Shown here: positions 47,743-56,452 of the stretch, in pieces
Position numbering within the stretch: position 1 is the stretch's first letter
Layout: every line of letters begins with the position of its first letter
The notes under the pieces: model-generated
The model's database searches: none
What the model was told of the DNA's origin: nothing
The model's input: only the letters and a program-made list of their open reading frames with translations
Translations under genes and position numbers: made by a program
Assembly: GCF_029946515.1 (NCBI RefSeq)
Contig: NZ_JARZHH010000005.1
Coordinates: 62,001-126,000, forward strand
Length of the DNA stretch: 64,000 nucleotides
Origin: Polyangium sp. 6x1
Lineage (GTDB): Bacteria > Myxococcota_A > Polyangia > Polyangiales > Polyangiaceae
Reading direction: 5' to 3'

Positions 47743-49446
47743 TCAGTAAGGATTGCCTTTGTAAGGATCCGGCTTGTAGTTCGGATCCTTGTTCCCGCCG
47801 GCCTTCGTCGTGGCGGGCGCGGTGCGCACGGTGCCCGCGGCGGCGTCGAGCGTGACCTTCACCTTCTCCTCGACGACCGTGACCTTGATGGTCTTCGACT
47901 GGTAGCCCTTCTTCGACAGCGTGAGGCTGTGCACGACGTCGGCCGCGGCCGCGGCGCCGCGGAACGTCACGTCGCAGGGCGTGCCCCCGCAGAGCGTCTC
48001 GTTCCCCTCCATGACGCTCGCGCCGGAAGGATCACTCTCGATGTGCACCACGCGATCGCCCGGACGCGCGGGCGTCTGCGGCGCCTGCGTGGCCGCGGGC
48101 GGCGGCGTCGTCGCGGGCGAGGCGCTCGTCGCCGTCGTCTCGCCGGAGCCGCGCGTCTGCGTGAGCGTGATGATGATGCCCACGAAGCCGAGCACGAGCA
48201 CGCCCGTGATCAGCATGAAGCGCCGCTTGCCGCTCTGACCGTTGAGCGCGTCGGGGTCGGGCACGGCCATCGGCTGCGAGGCCGTGAGCGGATCGGCGAG
48301 CGTGTTCGGGCTGCTGAAGCCGAGTGCCGCGGGGCGCGCGCCGGAGAGCGAGAGCGACGTCGAGGGGCCGCTGTCGCCGGGCGGACCCGAGGGCCGCCGC
48401 AGAGGTCCCGAGAGGCCCGTGTCGCCGGGCGGGAGGCTGTCCATGCTCCGCGCGCGCCCGAACGCGCCCGAGTGCGCGAAGGACTGGTACGGCCCCGTCA
48501 TCATCTCCTCGGCGCCGCCGCCGCAACGCTTCAGCGCGCTGAGGAGCTCGTCCATGGACCCGAAGCGGCGCTGCGGATCCTTCTCGAGACAGCGGAGGAC
48601 GATCGCCTCCATCTCCTCGGTGATCGCGAGGTTCGGGTTGTAGTGGACCATCGGCGGCGGCGGGTCGTTCACGTGCGCCATCAGCGTGCCGACGCCGGGG
48701 CCCTTGTCGAAGGGCACCTTGCCGCAGAGCATCTCGTAGAGCATCACGCCGAGCGAGTAGATGTCCGTGCGCGCCGAGACCTCCGCGCCCACGATCTGCT
48801 CGGGCGCCATGTACTTCGGCGAGCCCATGAACAGGCCTTGCTGCGTGAGGTCCTCCGCCTCGCCCGTGACGTCCTTGACGAGGCCGAAGTCGAGGACCTT
48901 GACGTTGTCCCGTTCGTCGCCGTGTTGCGCCAGGAGAACGTTGCCCGGCTTGAGGTCACGGTGCACGACGCCGATCTGGTGCGCCTCGCGCAGCGAGCGG
49001 CAGATTTGGCGGGCGATGTGGCACGCGCGGCCCTCGGGGAACGGGCCTTCCTCGCGCAGCACGCGGTGGAGCGTCTTGCCGTCGACGAACTCCATCGCGA
49101 TGTAATAGATGTCGTCGCTCTGCCCGTAGTCGAACACGGTGACGGTGTTCGGGTGCGTGAGCTTCGCGGCGATCGACGCTTCGAGGAAGAAGCGCTTGTG
49201 GAACTCCGGATCGCGGTCGCCCTCGTACTTCGGGGAGAGGACCTTGAGGGCGCAGATGCGTCCGAGCGGCGCTTGCTCGGCCCGGTACACCTTGCCCATG
49301 CCGCCGCGGGCGATGACGCCGACGATCTTGAAGCGACCGCCGATGGTCATCCCGATGAGGGGATCCGGCGCGGCCCCCTTCGGGTCATCGACGCCCTCGG
49401 CCAGCTGGTCTTGTCGGGACGCGCCCATATGCGGAACCTGGGCCAT
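47743..49446 (-). CDS. Membrane Ser/Thr kinase with PEGA domain
   Basis: 567 residues. Kinase domain (38-305) with ARGGMGKV loop, ALK (K68), HRDLKPGN (D164), DFG (186-188) and APEQ, so it should be active. A Ser/Pro/Gly-rich juxtamembrane linker (about 320-400) follows, then one transmembrane helix (410-428), a Thr/Pro-rich stalk, and a periplasmic PEGA domain (about 465-535, VVHIESDPSGASV). This is a one-pass receptor kinase with the common myxobacterial layout. The ligand is not known. ATG at 49446. It lies 77 bp before the TonB receptor gene and 126 bp after a small upstream gene on the same strand. Confidence 0.95.
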   Translation of the reverse strand: MAQVPHMGASRQDQLAEGVDDPKGAAPDPLIGMTIGGRFKIVGVIARGGMGKVYRAEQAPLGRICALKVLSPKYEGDRDPEFHKRFFLEASIAAKLTHPNTVTVFDYGQSDDIYYIAMEFVDGKTLHRVLREEGPFPEGRACHIARQICRSLREAHQIGVVHRDLKPGNVLLAQHGDERDNVKVLDFGLVKDVTGEAEDLTQQGLFMGSPKYMAPEQIVGAEVSARTDIYSLGVMLYEMLCGKVPFDKGPGVGTLMAHVNDPPPPMVHYNPNLAITEEMEAIVLRCLEKDPQRRFGSMDELLSALKRCGGGAEEMMTGPYQSFAHSGAFGRARSMDSLPPGDTGLSGPLRRPSGPPGDSGPSTSLSLSGARPAALGFSSPNTLADPLTASQPMAVPDPDALNGQSGKRRFMLITGVLVLGFVGIIITLTQTRGSGETTATSASPATTPPPAATQAPQTPARPGDRVVHIESDPSGASVMEGNETLCGGTPCDVTFRGAAAAADVVHSLTLSKKGYQSKTIKVTVVEEKVKVTLDAAAGTVRTAPATTKAGGNKDPNYKPDPYKGNPY

Positions 49447-49572
49447 CGGGTTTGGATCCTCGGCGAGCGGCGGCCCCCAAAGGCACGCTCGCGTGCGCGG
49501 AAAAGTCTGCCTTTGGCGCGCTCTTGTGTCAATTGTGCTGACTGCTCGCCCCGCCGAGAAGGGGCGAAGTGG

Positions 49573-50193
49573 TCAGCCGAGAGAGGTTCGTCCGGGGGGG
49601 GTGGGCGTTGAAGGAACCACCTGCCCCGACGCGGGTCCCGGGCCCGGCGGCGGCGTCGAGGGGTTGATCGGCGCACGCGGCACCGAAGCGGGCGCGTCCG
49701 TCGCGGAGGCCTCGGGCACGGTGATTTCCATCCCGACCCCGCGCGGCATGGGCGCGGCCTTGGGGATCATGGGCACCTGCGCCGAAGGCGGAGTCACGGC
49801 GAGCATCGCAGGCGTGCTCACCTTGCGCGGCATCAGCGGGCGCGTGTCCGAGCCCTCCACGAGCACGCCGTCGACCTCCATCATGAGCGTCGTGGAGGTG
49901 ACCACGATGTGCCGGCCGAGGCGCTTGACGAGCAAGACCGCGCGCGCGCCGGGCGCCCAGCGCGGCGTGACGCGCACCCGGTCCGACTCCTCGTCGACGA
50001 GCCACCCGACGAGCTCCGAGCCCACGAGCTGCGACGACGTCGCGGCGACGAGCTTGCCTGCCGCCATGCGATACCGGCTGTTCTTCGTCTCGAAGACCCG
50101 ATCGCCAGCCACGTCGGGACGCAACCTTCCCTCCAGGAAGGCGTCGATGCTCATGCGGACGACGCGATCTGTGTCGGGCTCGAGGAAGTTCAT
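49573..50193 (-). CDS. Protein of unknown function with Pro-rich tail
   Basis: 206 residues. The start at 50193 is chosen because GGGAGGCGTC directly precedes this ATG; earlier in-frame Met codons at 50220 and 50253 lack this. Residues 1-125 form a beta-rich domain of unknown family (FLEPDTDRVVRMSIDAF at the start; SELVGWLVDEE; VLLVKRLGRHIVV). The C-terminal ~80 residues are Pro/Val/Ala-rich and probably disordered. No signal peptide or helix that would cross a membrane. It lies 147 bp behind the riboswitch-controlled lipoprotein gene and 126 bp before the PEGA kinase gene. Confidence 0.8.
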   Translation of the reverse strand: MNFLEPDTDRVVRMSIDAFLEGRLRPDVAGDRVFETKNSRYRMAAGKLVAATSSQLVGSELVGWLVDEESDRVRVTPRWAPGARAVLLVKRLGRHIVVTSTTLMMEVDGVLVEGSDTRPLMPRKVSTPAMLAVTPPSAQVPMIPKAAPMPRGVGMEITVPEASATDAPASVPRAPINPSTPPPGPGPASGQVVPSTPTPPGRTSLG

Positions 50194-50340
50194 GACGCCT
50201 CCCATGGGGGACCCCATCATGCGTCGATTATCACGCCCCGCACGGAGATACATCCCCGGCGCGCGGGCCCCGAGAGACCCCCGGCTCCTTGGTTGGGTCG
50301 GCTGGTCTCTCGGGCTACCACGAGCGCCGGGAGGAGGCGT

Positions 50341-51558
50341 TCAGGGGACGCGGGCCACGACCGCGAAGACCGTCTTGTCCATGTCTCGTTGGCCGACCAC
50401 CCAGAGCCGATCCTGGTCGTCCGTGAAGAAGGGGAGGGACGTGCCAGGCGTGGCCGCCGAGAGGAACACGCCTGGCGTGCCCTCGGCGATGACGGCTCCG
50501 TTTTCCACGCGGTAGTGCTGCGCGACGACGTCGAGCGCGTCGAACGTCGTCCCGTCGACGGGCTGGAACGCGAGCACGCCGGCGTCATCGGTCGCAGGCG
50601 AGATCGCCGCGAGGCTGCCTGCGTATCCCGGCAGCGTGAAGAGCGACGCGCCGGTGGTGGCCCCCGTGCCCCGCGCGACCTTCTCCGCCGCGTAGCCGCG
50701 CGCCTCTTGATCGCCGTTCGCCTCCGACATGATCGCGAACACGTTGCCCGCGCGATCCGCGGCGATCGGTCCGGACGCGACGCCGAACGTGTCGACCGCG
50801 AGCGGCGCGGCGCACGACATGTCGTCGCCCGGCACGAGCCGCGGCATGGCCGCATCGGTGCCGCAGGCGTCGGCCGCGTAGAGCGCGTTCGTCTTCCCGC
50901 CCGCGTCGTCGACGGCCGAGATCCCCGAGTAAAGCAGCCGCCCGAGCGTCCCGTCGCCCACGCCGACGCCCGCGTAGAACCCGTTCACCGGGTAGCGCGT
51001 CGCGACGGTCGTGCCGTCGATCAGGACGATCTCGCCCGTGAGATCGCCCGCGGTGTACGAGACGGCCGTCCATCCGAAGAAGGGCAGATCGATCGCTTGA
51101 GCTCCAAGGAACGTCATCGCCGGGATCTTCGCGTCGATGTCGTTCTTCGCGATCGTGAGCTTGCCCGTCGCGCCGTCGGGGGGCGTGAGGCGCTCGATCG
51201 TCACCGCGCCCGGAGCAGGCGCCGGGCTCACGGCGACCGGGCCGCCGTGGCTCCCCCACGTCGAGGGCATGCCGACGACCGCATCGGATTCGTACAGCCC
51301 GACGACGCAGAACCCTGCGTCCTTCACCGTGAAAAGATCCGCGTACGTCGAAGGATCGAGGCACGCGCTGTCGCCACCACCAGCGCCGCCGCTGCCGCCG
51401 CTGCCGCCACTGCCGCCCGTGGCGCCGCTACCGCCGCTGCCGCCGTTGCCGCCGCTTCCATCCGATCCGTCGCTGCACGCGACCATCATCAAGCTCGCGC
51501 CGATCGCGAGGGCGAGCGCGAGCCGCGCGCTCTTCAAGCGTTTCGATTCGTCGTTCAT
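50341..51558 (-). CDS. Lipoprotein behind a cobalamin riboswitch
   Basis: 405 residues. ATG at 51558 is preceded by GGAGAGGATC. Signal peptide with lipobox MVAC (Cys near residue 28) and a GGSGGSGG linker to about residue 62. The mature protein (about 65-405) is beta-rich with repeats resembling propeller strands (NVFAIMSEANG, RLLYSGISAVDD, LAAISPATDDAG, RLWVVGQRD) and a few Cys. It is the first gene downstream of a clear cobalamin riboswitch on the same strand, which suggests a role in B12 (or cobalamin-related) uptake. By analogy with surface-exposed B12-binding propeller lipoproteins such as BtuG of Bacteroides it might capture cobalamin for an outer-membrane receptor; that is inference and no BtuG-like sequence similarity is claimed. 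Confidence 0.88.
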   Translation of the reverse strand: MNDESKRLKSARLALALAIGASLMMVACSDGSDGSGGNGGSGGSGATGGSGGSGGSGGAGGGDSACLDPSTYADLFTVKDAGFCVVGLYESDAVVGMPSTWGSHGGPVAVSPAPAPGAVTIERLTPPDGATGKLTIAKNDIDAKIPAMTFLGAQAIDLPFFGWTAVSYTAGDLTGEIVLIDGTTVATRYPVNGFYAGVGVGDGTLGRLLYSGISAVDDAGGKTNALYAADACGTDAAMPRLVPGDDMSCAAPLAVDTFGVASGPIAADRAGNVFAIMSEANGDQEARGYAAEKVARGTGATTGASLFTLPGYAGSLAAISPATDDAGVLAFQPVDGTTFDALDVVAQHYRVENGAVIAEGTPGVFLSAATPGTSLPFFTDDQDRLWVVGQRDMDKTVFAVVARVP

Positions 51559-51603
51559 GATCCTCTCCGCATGGGCGACACACCCGCGCCCTCGGGTCTC
51601 GTG

Positions 51604-51625
51604 GGCGGGATCGAGCGATCCCGCC
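51604..51625 (-). promoter_or_regulatory. Leader hairpin between riboswitch and lipoprotein start
   Basis: On the minus strand GGCGGGATCG-CT-CGATCCCGCC forms a perfect 10-bp stem with a 2-nt loop, ~35 bp before the ribosome site of the gene starting at 51558. There is no T-run, so it may be part of the expression platform rather than a terminator. Confidence 0.45.
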
Positions 51626-51713
51626 GGGGAGCGGCGCCGAGGTGGGCAGAGACGGAGAGACACGATGCGAGGGCCCCCCCGCCGCATGCTCCACCCCGGA
51701 GACCGCGGTCGGG

Positions 51714-51905
51714 CCTCGACGCAGCAGGTTTCCTGGCTCCCGGATCGTCCTCGGGCGGACCTTCCCGCGCGTTCGCGCCTCGCCGGCTCACTCCAGCGAG
51801 GCGCTCTGCGCGCAGTGGATCTTCCGCCTTCGTCCCCGGCTACAGTGGCGGGGGCCGCGCCGGCATGTCACCGGCTTCCCTGTTGTCCGGCGCGCGCGTC
51901 CGGCG
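51714..51905 (-). ncRNA. Cobalamin riboswitch
   Basis: Read on the minus strand, 51884-51841 gives GGGAAGCCGGTGACATGCCGG followed by CCCGCCACTGT, and 51741-51721 gives GGGAGCCAGGAAACCTGC. These are the conserved core segments of the cobalamin riboswitch aptamer. The closing P1 helix is plausible between GACGC (near 51902) and GCGTC (near 51718). It controls the gene(s) starting at 51558, 156 bp downstream. The rest of the 756-bp gap 51559-52314 shows only the hairpin at 51604 and no feature I can support for the divergent kinase gene. Confidence 0.92.
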
Positions 51906-52314
51906 AGCCTTCGCTCTCCACACGCGCGCGCCCACTGCTCGAGATCGGCGGTCCCCACGACGAGCGTCCCGGGGACCGCAGGGGCGGCGTAGGCGATGAA
52001 CGAGCGTGCAGTCAAGAAGAGGTTCATCGACCGGAGCGCTCGTTCCCTCGGTGGCCTCACGGGCGTGGGGCGGCGACCACGGGGGGGCCACAAAGGGGCG
52101 TGGAGGGGGGTACGTGCGAGAGGGGCGACGGGCCACCCGGGCCACGTGGTGGGCCCGGACCGACCCCAAAACCCCGGAAAACGCTTGTCCGCGCGGGAAG
52201 GTTTTCGTTCTTGAAAAGGACTCGTTGCGCTCTCGCCCGAGATGGACGACGCTTGTGGGAAACCAGCACCGTCTCGACCCACTGGGCAACGAGGCGGCTG
52301 ACCCTCTTCTCGTC

Positions 52315-54003
52315 GTGACCAACAGAACTCCTCCCCCCCCGATCACTCCCGGAACGGTCATCAACGACCGATACGAAATCCGACAAAGCCTCGGCAAGGG
52401 TGGCATGGGCGAGGTTTTCCTCGCATTCGACCGATCGACGCAGCAAGAGGTCGCGCTGAAGGTCGTGCGCGAGGAATCGCGCATGCCCGGCGACGACGAG
52501 GCGCTGCGCCAAGAGCTCTTGCTCGCGCGATCGGTCGCCCATCCCAACGTTTGCAAGGTCTTCGATCTCGCCCCGAGCCTCTGGGGCCCCATCCTCGTGA
52601 TGGAGAAGATCGCCGGACAAACCCTCCACACGCACATCCGGAAGAAGAAAGCGCAAGGCGGCTACACCGCCGACGAGTTCCGGAAGATCGCGGCGGAGGT
52701 GTGCAGCGGCCTCGCGGCCATCCACGCGCAGGGGCTCGTGCACGGCGATCTGAAGCCGGGCAACGTGATGGTGAGCGAAGGCCGCACCGTCATCCTCGAC
52801 TTCGGCTTCGCGCAGGAGCGCGCCCGCGCCTCGGCGCGCAGGCCCGGGGCGCCCCCGGACGGCGGCACGCCGAACTACATGTCGCCCGAGCGCCTGCGCA
52901 ACGGCGGCGCCAGCGTCGACGACGACGTCTACGCCATGGTGCTCACGCTCTGGGAGATGTGGACCTGTCGCGTCCCCGAGCCGGGCTACAAGCCGCGCGC
53001 GCGGCCCATGCGCCAGCAGATCATGTTCGACGTGCCCGCGGGTCTCGCGACCGACGAGGTCAAGCAGATCTTCCGCGGCATGAACGAAGATCCGACGATG
53101 CGCCCGCAGGCGCGTCACCTCCGGTTCTTCAACCCGACGCAGCTCACGACGAGCCCGATCCAGCTCCCGCGCGAGCGCCTCGAGCCAGGGCCTCCGCCGG
53201 GCCGCGCCCAGACGGCCGCGTTCACGCCCGGCGCCCAGTCGCTCCTCATCACGTACGCGACGAACGCGCCGGAGATCGTCGGGCAGATCCTGCCCCTCGA
53301 CAAACCGATCATGACGCTCGGCCGTCGCGCCGATCAGGACCTCGTGATCCCCGAGGCCACGGTGAGCGGCCAGCACGCGCTGCTCCGTTGCCAGTCGGGC
53401 TCGTGGACGATCGAGGACCTCGGCAGCACGAACGGCAGCTACGCGGAGTTCGGCTTCGAGCGCAAGAGCCAGATCACCTTCATGCACAACGGCGAGGTCC
53501 AGGTCGGCGAGTGCCGCTTGAAGCTCGTCAGCTTCGGCCCCGAGTCGCCCTCGCACAAGCGCGCGCGGCAGTACCTCGCGAAGCGCGACGGCCTCACGGG
53601 CCTGCTCGTGCGCGAGCACCTCATGAAGGCCATCGACGAGGACGGGCTCTTCGCCGAGTGGGCCGAGGTGAACGTGCAGGTCGCGCGCTACGAGCTGCGC
53701 GGCCCGAACCGGCAGGTGAGCGAGCGGCCGACGATCCTCGAGATGCTCGCGCTGCGCAAGGCTGCCCAGCGCGTCGTCGACCTGACGGAGATGCTCATGC
53801 TGAGCCTCACGCCCGTCGTCGCCGGTCGCACCGGGCCGCTCAAGTTCGTGGTCTCGATGGTCGGTCACTCGCTCGAAGAGGCCCGCCACGTCGTCGAGCA
53901 AGTCCTCTCGCAGGTGCAAGGCACGCTGCCGGACTCGCTCGAGCTCACCGCCACCATCGTCAAGGGCGAGCCGGGTCGACCGGCCCGGACCCTCCTCGAT
54001 TAA
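52315..54003 (+). CDS. Ser/Thr kinase with FHA domain (HGD-type catalytic loop)
   Basis: 562 residues from a GTG at 52315; another GTG at 52255 is in frame and possible. Kinase domain (19-280): GKGGMGEV loop, ALK (K49), catalytic loop HGDLKPGN (D145) in which the usual Arg of HRD is Gly, DFG (162-164), and PNYMSPE. Such non-RD kinases are often not controlled by activation-loop phosphorylation. An FHA domain (about 325-400) with LGRRADQD, SGQH and STNGSY should bind phosphothreonine. The C-terminal ~150 residues resemble a degenerate GGDEF-like fold (RDGLTGLLVREHL) without the catalytic motif. No transmembrane helix, so cytoplasmic. Confidence 0.92.
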   Translation: MTNRTPPPPITPGTVINDRYEIRQSLGKGGMGEVFLAFDRSTQQEVALKVVREESRMPGDDEALRQELLLARSVAHPNVCKVFDLAPSLWGPILVMEKIAGQTLHTHIRKKKAQGGYTADEFRKIAAEVCSGLAAIHAQGLVHGDLKPGNVMVSEGRTVILDFGFAQERARASARRPGAPPDGGTPNYMSPERLRNGGASVDDDVYAMVLTLWEMWTCRVPEPGYKPRARPMRQQIMFDVPAGLATDEVKQIFRGMNEDPTMRPQARHLRFFNPTQLTTSPIQLPRERLEPGPPPGRAQTAAFTPGAQSLLITYATNAPEIVGQILPLDKPIMTLGRRADQDLVIPEATVSGQHALLRCQSGSWTIEDLGSTNGSYAEFGFERKSQITFMHNGEVQVGECRLKLVSFGPESPSHKRARQYLAKRDGLTGLLVREHLMKAIDEDGLFAEWAEVNVQVARYELRGPNRQVSERPTILEMLALRKAAQRVVDLTEMLMLSLTPVVAGRTGPLKFVVSMVGHSLEEARHVVEQVLSQVQGTLPDSLELTATIVKGEPGRPARTLLD

Positions 54004-54038
54004 CCCCGTGTTCTCCCGGTGAAGAGCATCGGCCGACG

Positions 54039-54677
54039 ATGATCAGGCCCCCGCTGTCGTCGAGCCCGCCGTCGCAGCCGTCCCCGTACCGCTACCTTGG
54101 TCGCGGCGGGGGCGAGCGGCCGGTGCGCATGCAGATCATCTTCGCGCTCGTCGCGGGGATGATCCTCGTCGCCGTTCCTTTGTATCTCTGGCGCGGCCCG
54201 CGGCCCGACTCGATCCCTTCGGCCGACGCTGCCGTCGCGGACGCAGGCACGCCGCTCGACGCGAGCGCGCCCGTTTTCGTGGTCGACGCGGGCCCGCCGC
54301 CGGTCACGCTCTCCTCGTTCACCACGATTCGTTGTGAGAACCCGGGGCCCGGGAAGACCCCACCGGAGCGGTGCGATCACGTTACCTTCTTCGAGGACGG
54401 CCTCGCCCGTGCCATCCGCGAGAACACAGCGTGCGCGCCCACCGGAAAGTCACAGACCACCGTGAGCTTCGTGATGGAGATGGACTTCCGCACGAAGAAG
54501 ACGAACCTCTTCGTCGGCAAGTCGTCGAGCATCAAGCGCGAGAAAGCGAAGGAGCTCCTCCGCTGCGTCAAGCGCGCGATGCCGAAGCCCGACTGGCCCA
54601 CGATCCCGCACCAGTACGTCCGCTACAAGGTGAACGTCGTCGCGACGTATCCGCCCGCGGACAAGCTCTCGCTCTAG
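54039..54677 (+). CDS. Single-pass membrane protein of unknown function
   Basis: 212 residues. ATG at 54039, 35 bp after the FHA kinase gene on the same strand. A basic, Pro/Ser-rich N-terminus is followed by a hydrophobic helix (about 32-50, IIFALVAGMILVAVPLYLW), an Ala/Asp/Pro spacer, and a C-terminal soluble domain (about 95-205) with three Cys residues (IRCEN, ERCDH, TACAP) and Lys-rich surface. Topology suggests N-in with the Cys-bearing domain in the periplasm. No family recognised. Its last ~80 codons overlap, in another frame, the region where the following Omp85-type gene must begin. Confidence 0.8.
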   Translation: MIRPPLSSSPPSQPSPYRYLGRGGGERPVRMQIIFALVAGMILVAVPLYLWRGPRPDSIPSADAAVADAGTPLDASAPVFVVDAGPPPVTLSSFTTIRCENPGPGKTPPERCDHVTFFEDGLARAIRENTACAPTGKSQTTVSFVMEMDFRTKKTNLFVGKSSSIKREKAKELLRCVKRAMPKPDWPTIPHQYVRYKVNVVATYPPADKLSL

Positions 54678-56452
54678 CCCTCGCGGCGCTCCTCGTTTCG
54701 TCGTTCTCCTCGTCCCTCGCGAAGGCGGCCGAGGAGAGCGACGAACCACCGCCGCCGCCCGCGTACTCGCCGTACGAGCGCGAGACGATCAAGGCGGTCC
54801 TCGCGGCGCAGGGCAAGACGGCCGACGAGTCGCCCGAAGGCAAGACCATCGAGGCGGTCGACATCGTCACGCTCGACGTGATCGAGCAGCGCGATCCGGT
54901 CCCGAACTTCCTCAACATCTTCCACGCCACGACGCGCAAGTACATCGTCCGCCGCGAGGTCCTCCTCGAGCCGGGGCAACCGTACAAGCAGGAGGCCGCC
55001 GACGAGACGGGCCGAAACCTCCGCAACATCCCGCAGTTCTCGCTCGTGCTCGTGTTCGCGGCACGCGGCAGCACGCCCGATCGCGTGCGGCTCGTCGTCG
55101 TCACGAAGGACGTCTGGAGCCTGCGCGTCGGACTCGGCTACCGCTTCGCTTCCGGCCGCCTCGAGTATCTGCTCGTCCAGCCGAGTGAAGAGAACCTCTT
55201 CGGCACGCACCACTCCGCGCTCGTGCAGGCGTACTTCCAGCCCGAGACGTACGCCCTCGGCGCGCGCTACTCGATCCCGCGCGTCGGCGGCAGCCGCATC
55301 CTCTTCAAGGCCGAGGGCAACGTCGTGTGGAACCGCGAGAGCGGCAAGCCCGAGGGCTCCTTCGGCTCGTTCAACTACGGCCAGCCCCTCTACTCCACCC
55401 GCGCCGAGTGGTCGTACCTCGCGCAGATCGCGTGGCGCTACGAGATCGATCGTCGTTACGTCGGAGGCCGCCTCGCCGCCTTCGACGCGAAGTCCACCGA
55501 GCAGGACGACGCGATCCCCTTCCGCTACCGCGCCGATGTCCTCGCGGGCTCGTACACGCTCACGCGATCCTTCGGACGTCGCAACAAATACGACGTCAGC
55601 GTGGGCGCCGAGGTGAGTCGCCGCGTCTATCGCCAGGACGACCTCTCTCGATACGCGCCTGACGCCGCGCAGGAGTTCGTCGCGTTCGCCGTGCCGCGCA
55701 GCGACACGCGCATCGGCCCCTTCGCCCAGGTGCGCGCCTACTCCACGCGGTTCATGCGCGTGCTCGACTTCAACACGCTCGGCTTGCAAGAGGACATCCG
55801 GCTCGGCCACGACCTCATCCTGCGCGTCTACCCGGTCTTCGCCGGCATCGGATCGACCCGCGACTTCTTCGGCGCCACGGCCTCGGCGAGCTACACGGCG
55901 CCGATGGGCGACGGCATCGCGCGCGTCTTCGCCGAGACCGTCGTCGAGATGGAGCCGGAGCGCATCGCGGACGCCTCGCTCGAGGCCGGCGCGCGGATCC
56001 AGTCGCCGCGCACGGGCGTTGGCCGCCTCGTCCTCGACGCCCGCCTCCTCCGTCGCTTCCGCAACTACATGAACCGACGCTCCGTGCTCGGCGGCGACAC
56101 GCGGCTCCGCGGCTACACGACGCTCGCGTACATCGGCGCCGACGTGCTCTCGTACAACCTCGAGTTCCGCGTGCGCCCCTTCCAGCTCTTCTCGTTCCAG
56201 CTCGGCCCGGTCGCGTTCCTCGACGCCGGCGACGCCTTCGACGGCTTCGAGGAGATGCGCATGAAGCACTCGGTCGGCGTGGGCTTGCGTGCCGTCTTCC
56301 CGCAGCTCGATCGCTCCGTCATGCGCGTCGACTGGGGCTTTCCTTTGACGCGCGAGTTCGCCCCCGAGGGACCGTTCCCGGGGCAGGTCGTCCTCACGTT
56401 CCAGCAGGCGTTCCTGATGCCGCAGGTCCCGCTGCGCGCGAGCGACTTCTAG
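54431..56452 (+). CDS. Omp85/BamA-TamA-like outer-membrane barrel protein
   Basis: About 673 residues if read from GTG 54431. A signal-peptide-like hydrophobic stretch (QALALALAALLVSSF, from 54662) with a basic n-region (GERRRDVSARGQ) precedes a mature part with one POTRA-like domain (EAVDIVTLDVIEQRD to NIPQFSLVLVF) and a C-terminal 16-strand Omp85 barrel ending in Phe (RASDF), as typical for BAM substrates and insertases. Odd: between GTG 54431 and the signal peptide there is no ATG, GTG or TTG in this frame, so the true start is either inside the upstream gene (overlap of at least 240 bp), a rare codon (two CTG are present), or the result of a frameshift. Confidence 0.85.
   Translation: MRAHRKVTDHRELRDGDGLPHEEDEPLRRQVVEHQARESEGAPPLRQARDAEARLAHDPAPVRPLQGERRRDVSARGQALALALAALLVSSFSSSLAKAAEESDEPPPPPAYSPYERETIKAVLAAQGKTADESPEGKTIEAVDIVTLDVIEQRDPVPNFLNIFHATTRKYIVRREVLLEPGQPYKQEAADETGRNLRNIPQFSLVLVFAARGSTPDRVRLVVVTKDVWSLRVGLGYRFASGRLEYLLVQPSEENLFGTHHSALVQAYFQPETYALGARYSIPRVGGSRILFKAEGNVVWNRESGKPEGSFGSFNYGQPLYSTRAEWSYLAQIAWRYEIDRRYVGGRLAAFDAKSTEQDDAIPFRYRADVLAGSYTLTRSFGRRNKYDVSVGAEVSRRVYRQDDLSRYAPDAAQEFVAFAVPRSDTRIGPFAQVRAYSTRFMRVLDFNTLGLQEDIRLGHDLILRVYPVFAGIGSTRDFFGATASASYTAPMGDGIARVFAETVVEMEPERIADASLEAGARIQSPRTGVGRLVLDARLLRRFRNYMNRRSVLGGDTRLRGYTTLAYIGADVLSYNLEFRVRPFQLFSFQLGPVAFLDAGDAFDGFEEMRMKHSVGVGLRAVFPQLDRSVMRVDWGFPLTREFAPEGPFPGQVVLTFQQAFLMPQVPLRASDF

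Noticed and set aside
52006-52254. N-terminal extension of the FHA kinase
   Set aside because: Basic, low-complexity translation with no known domain. The kinase domain begins shortly after 52315.
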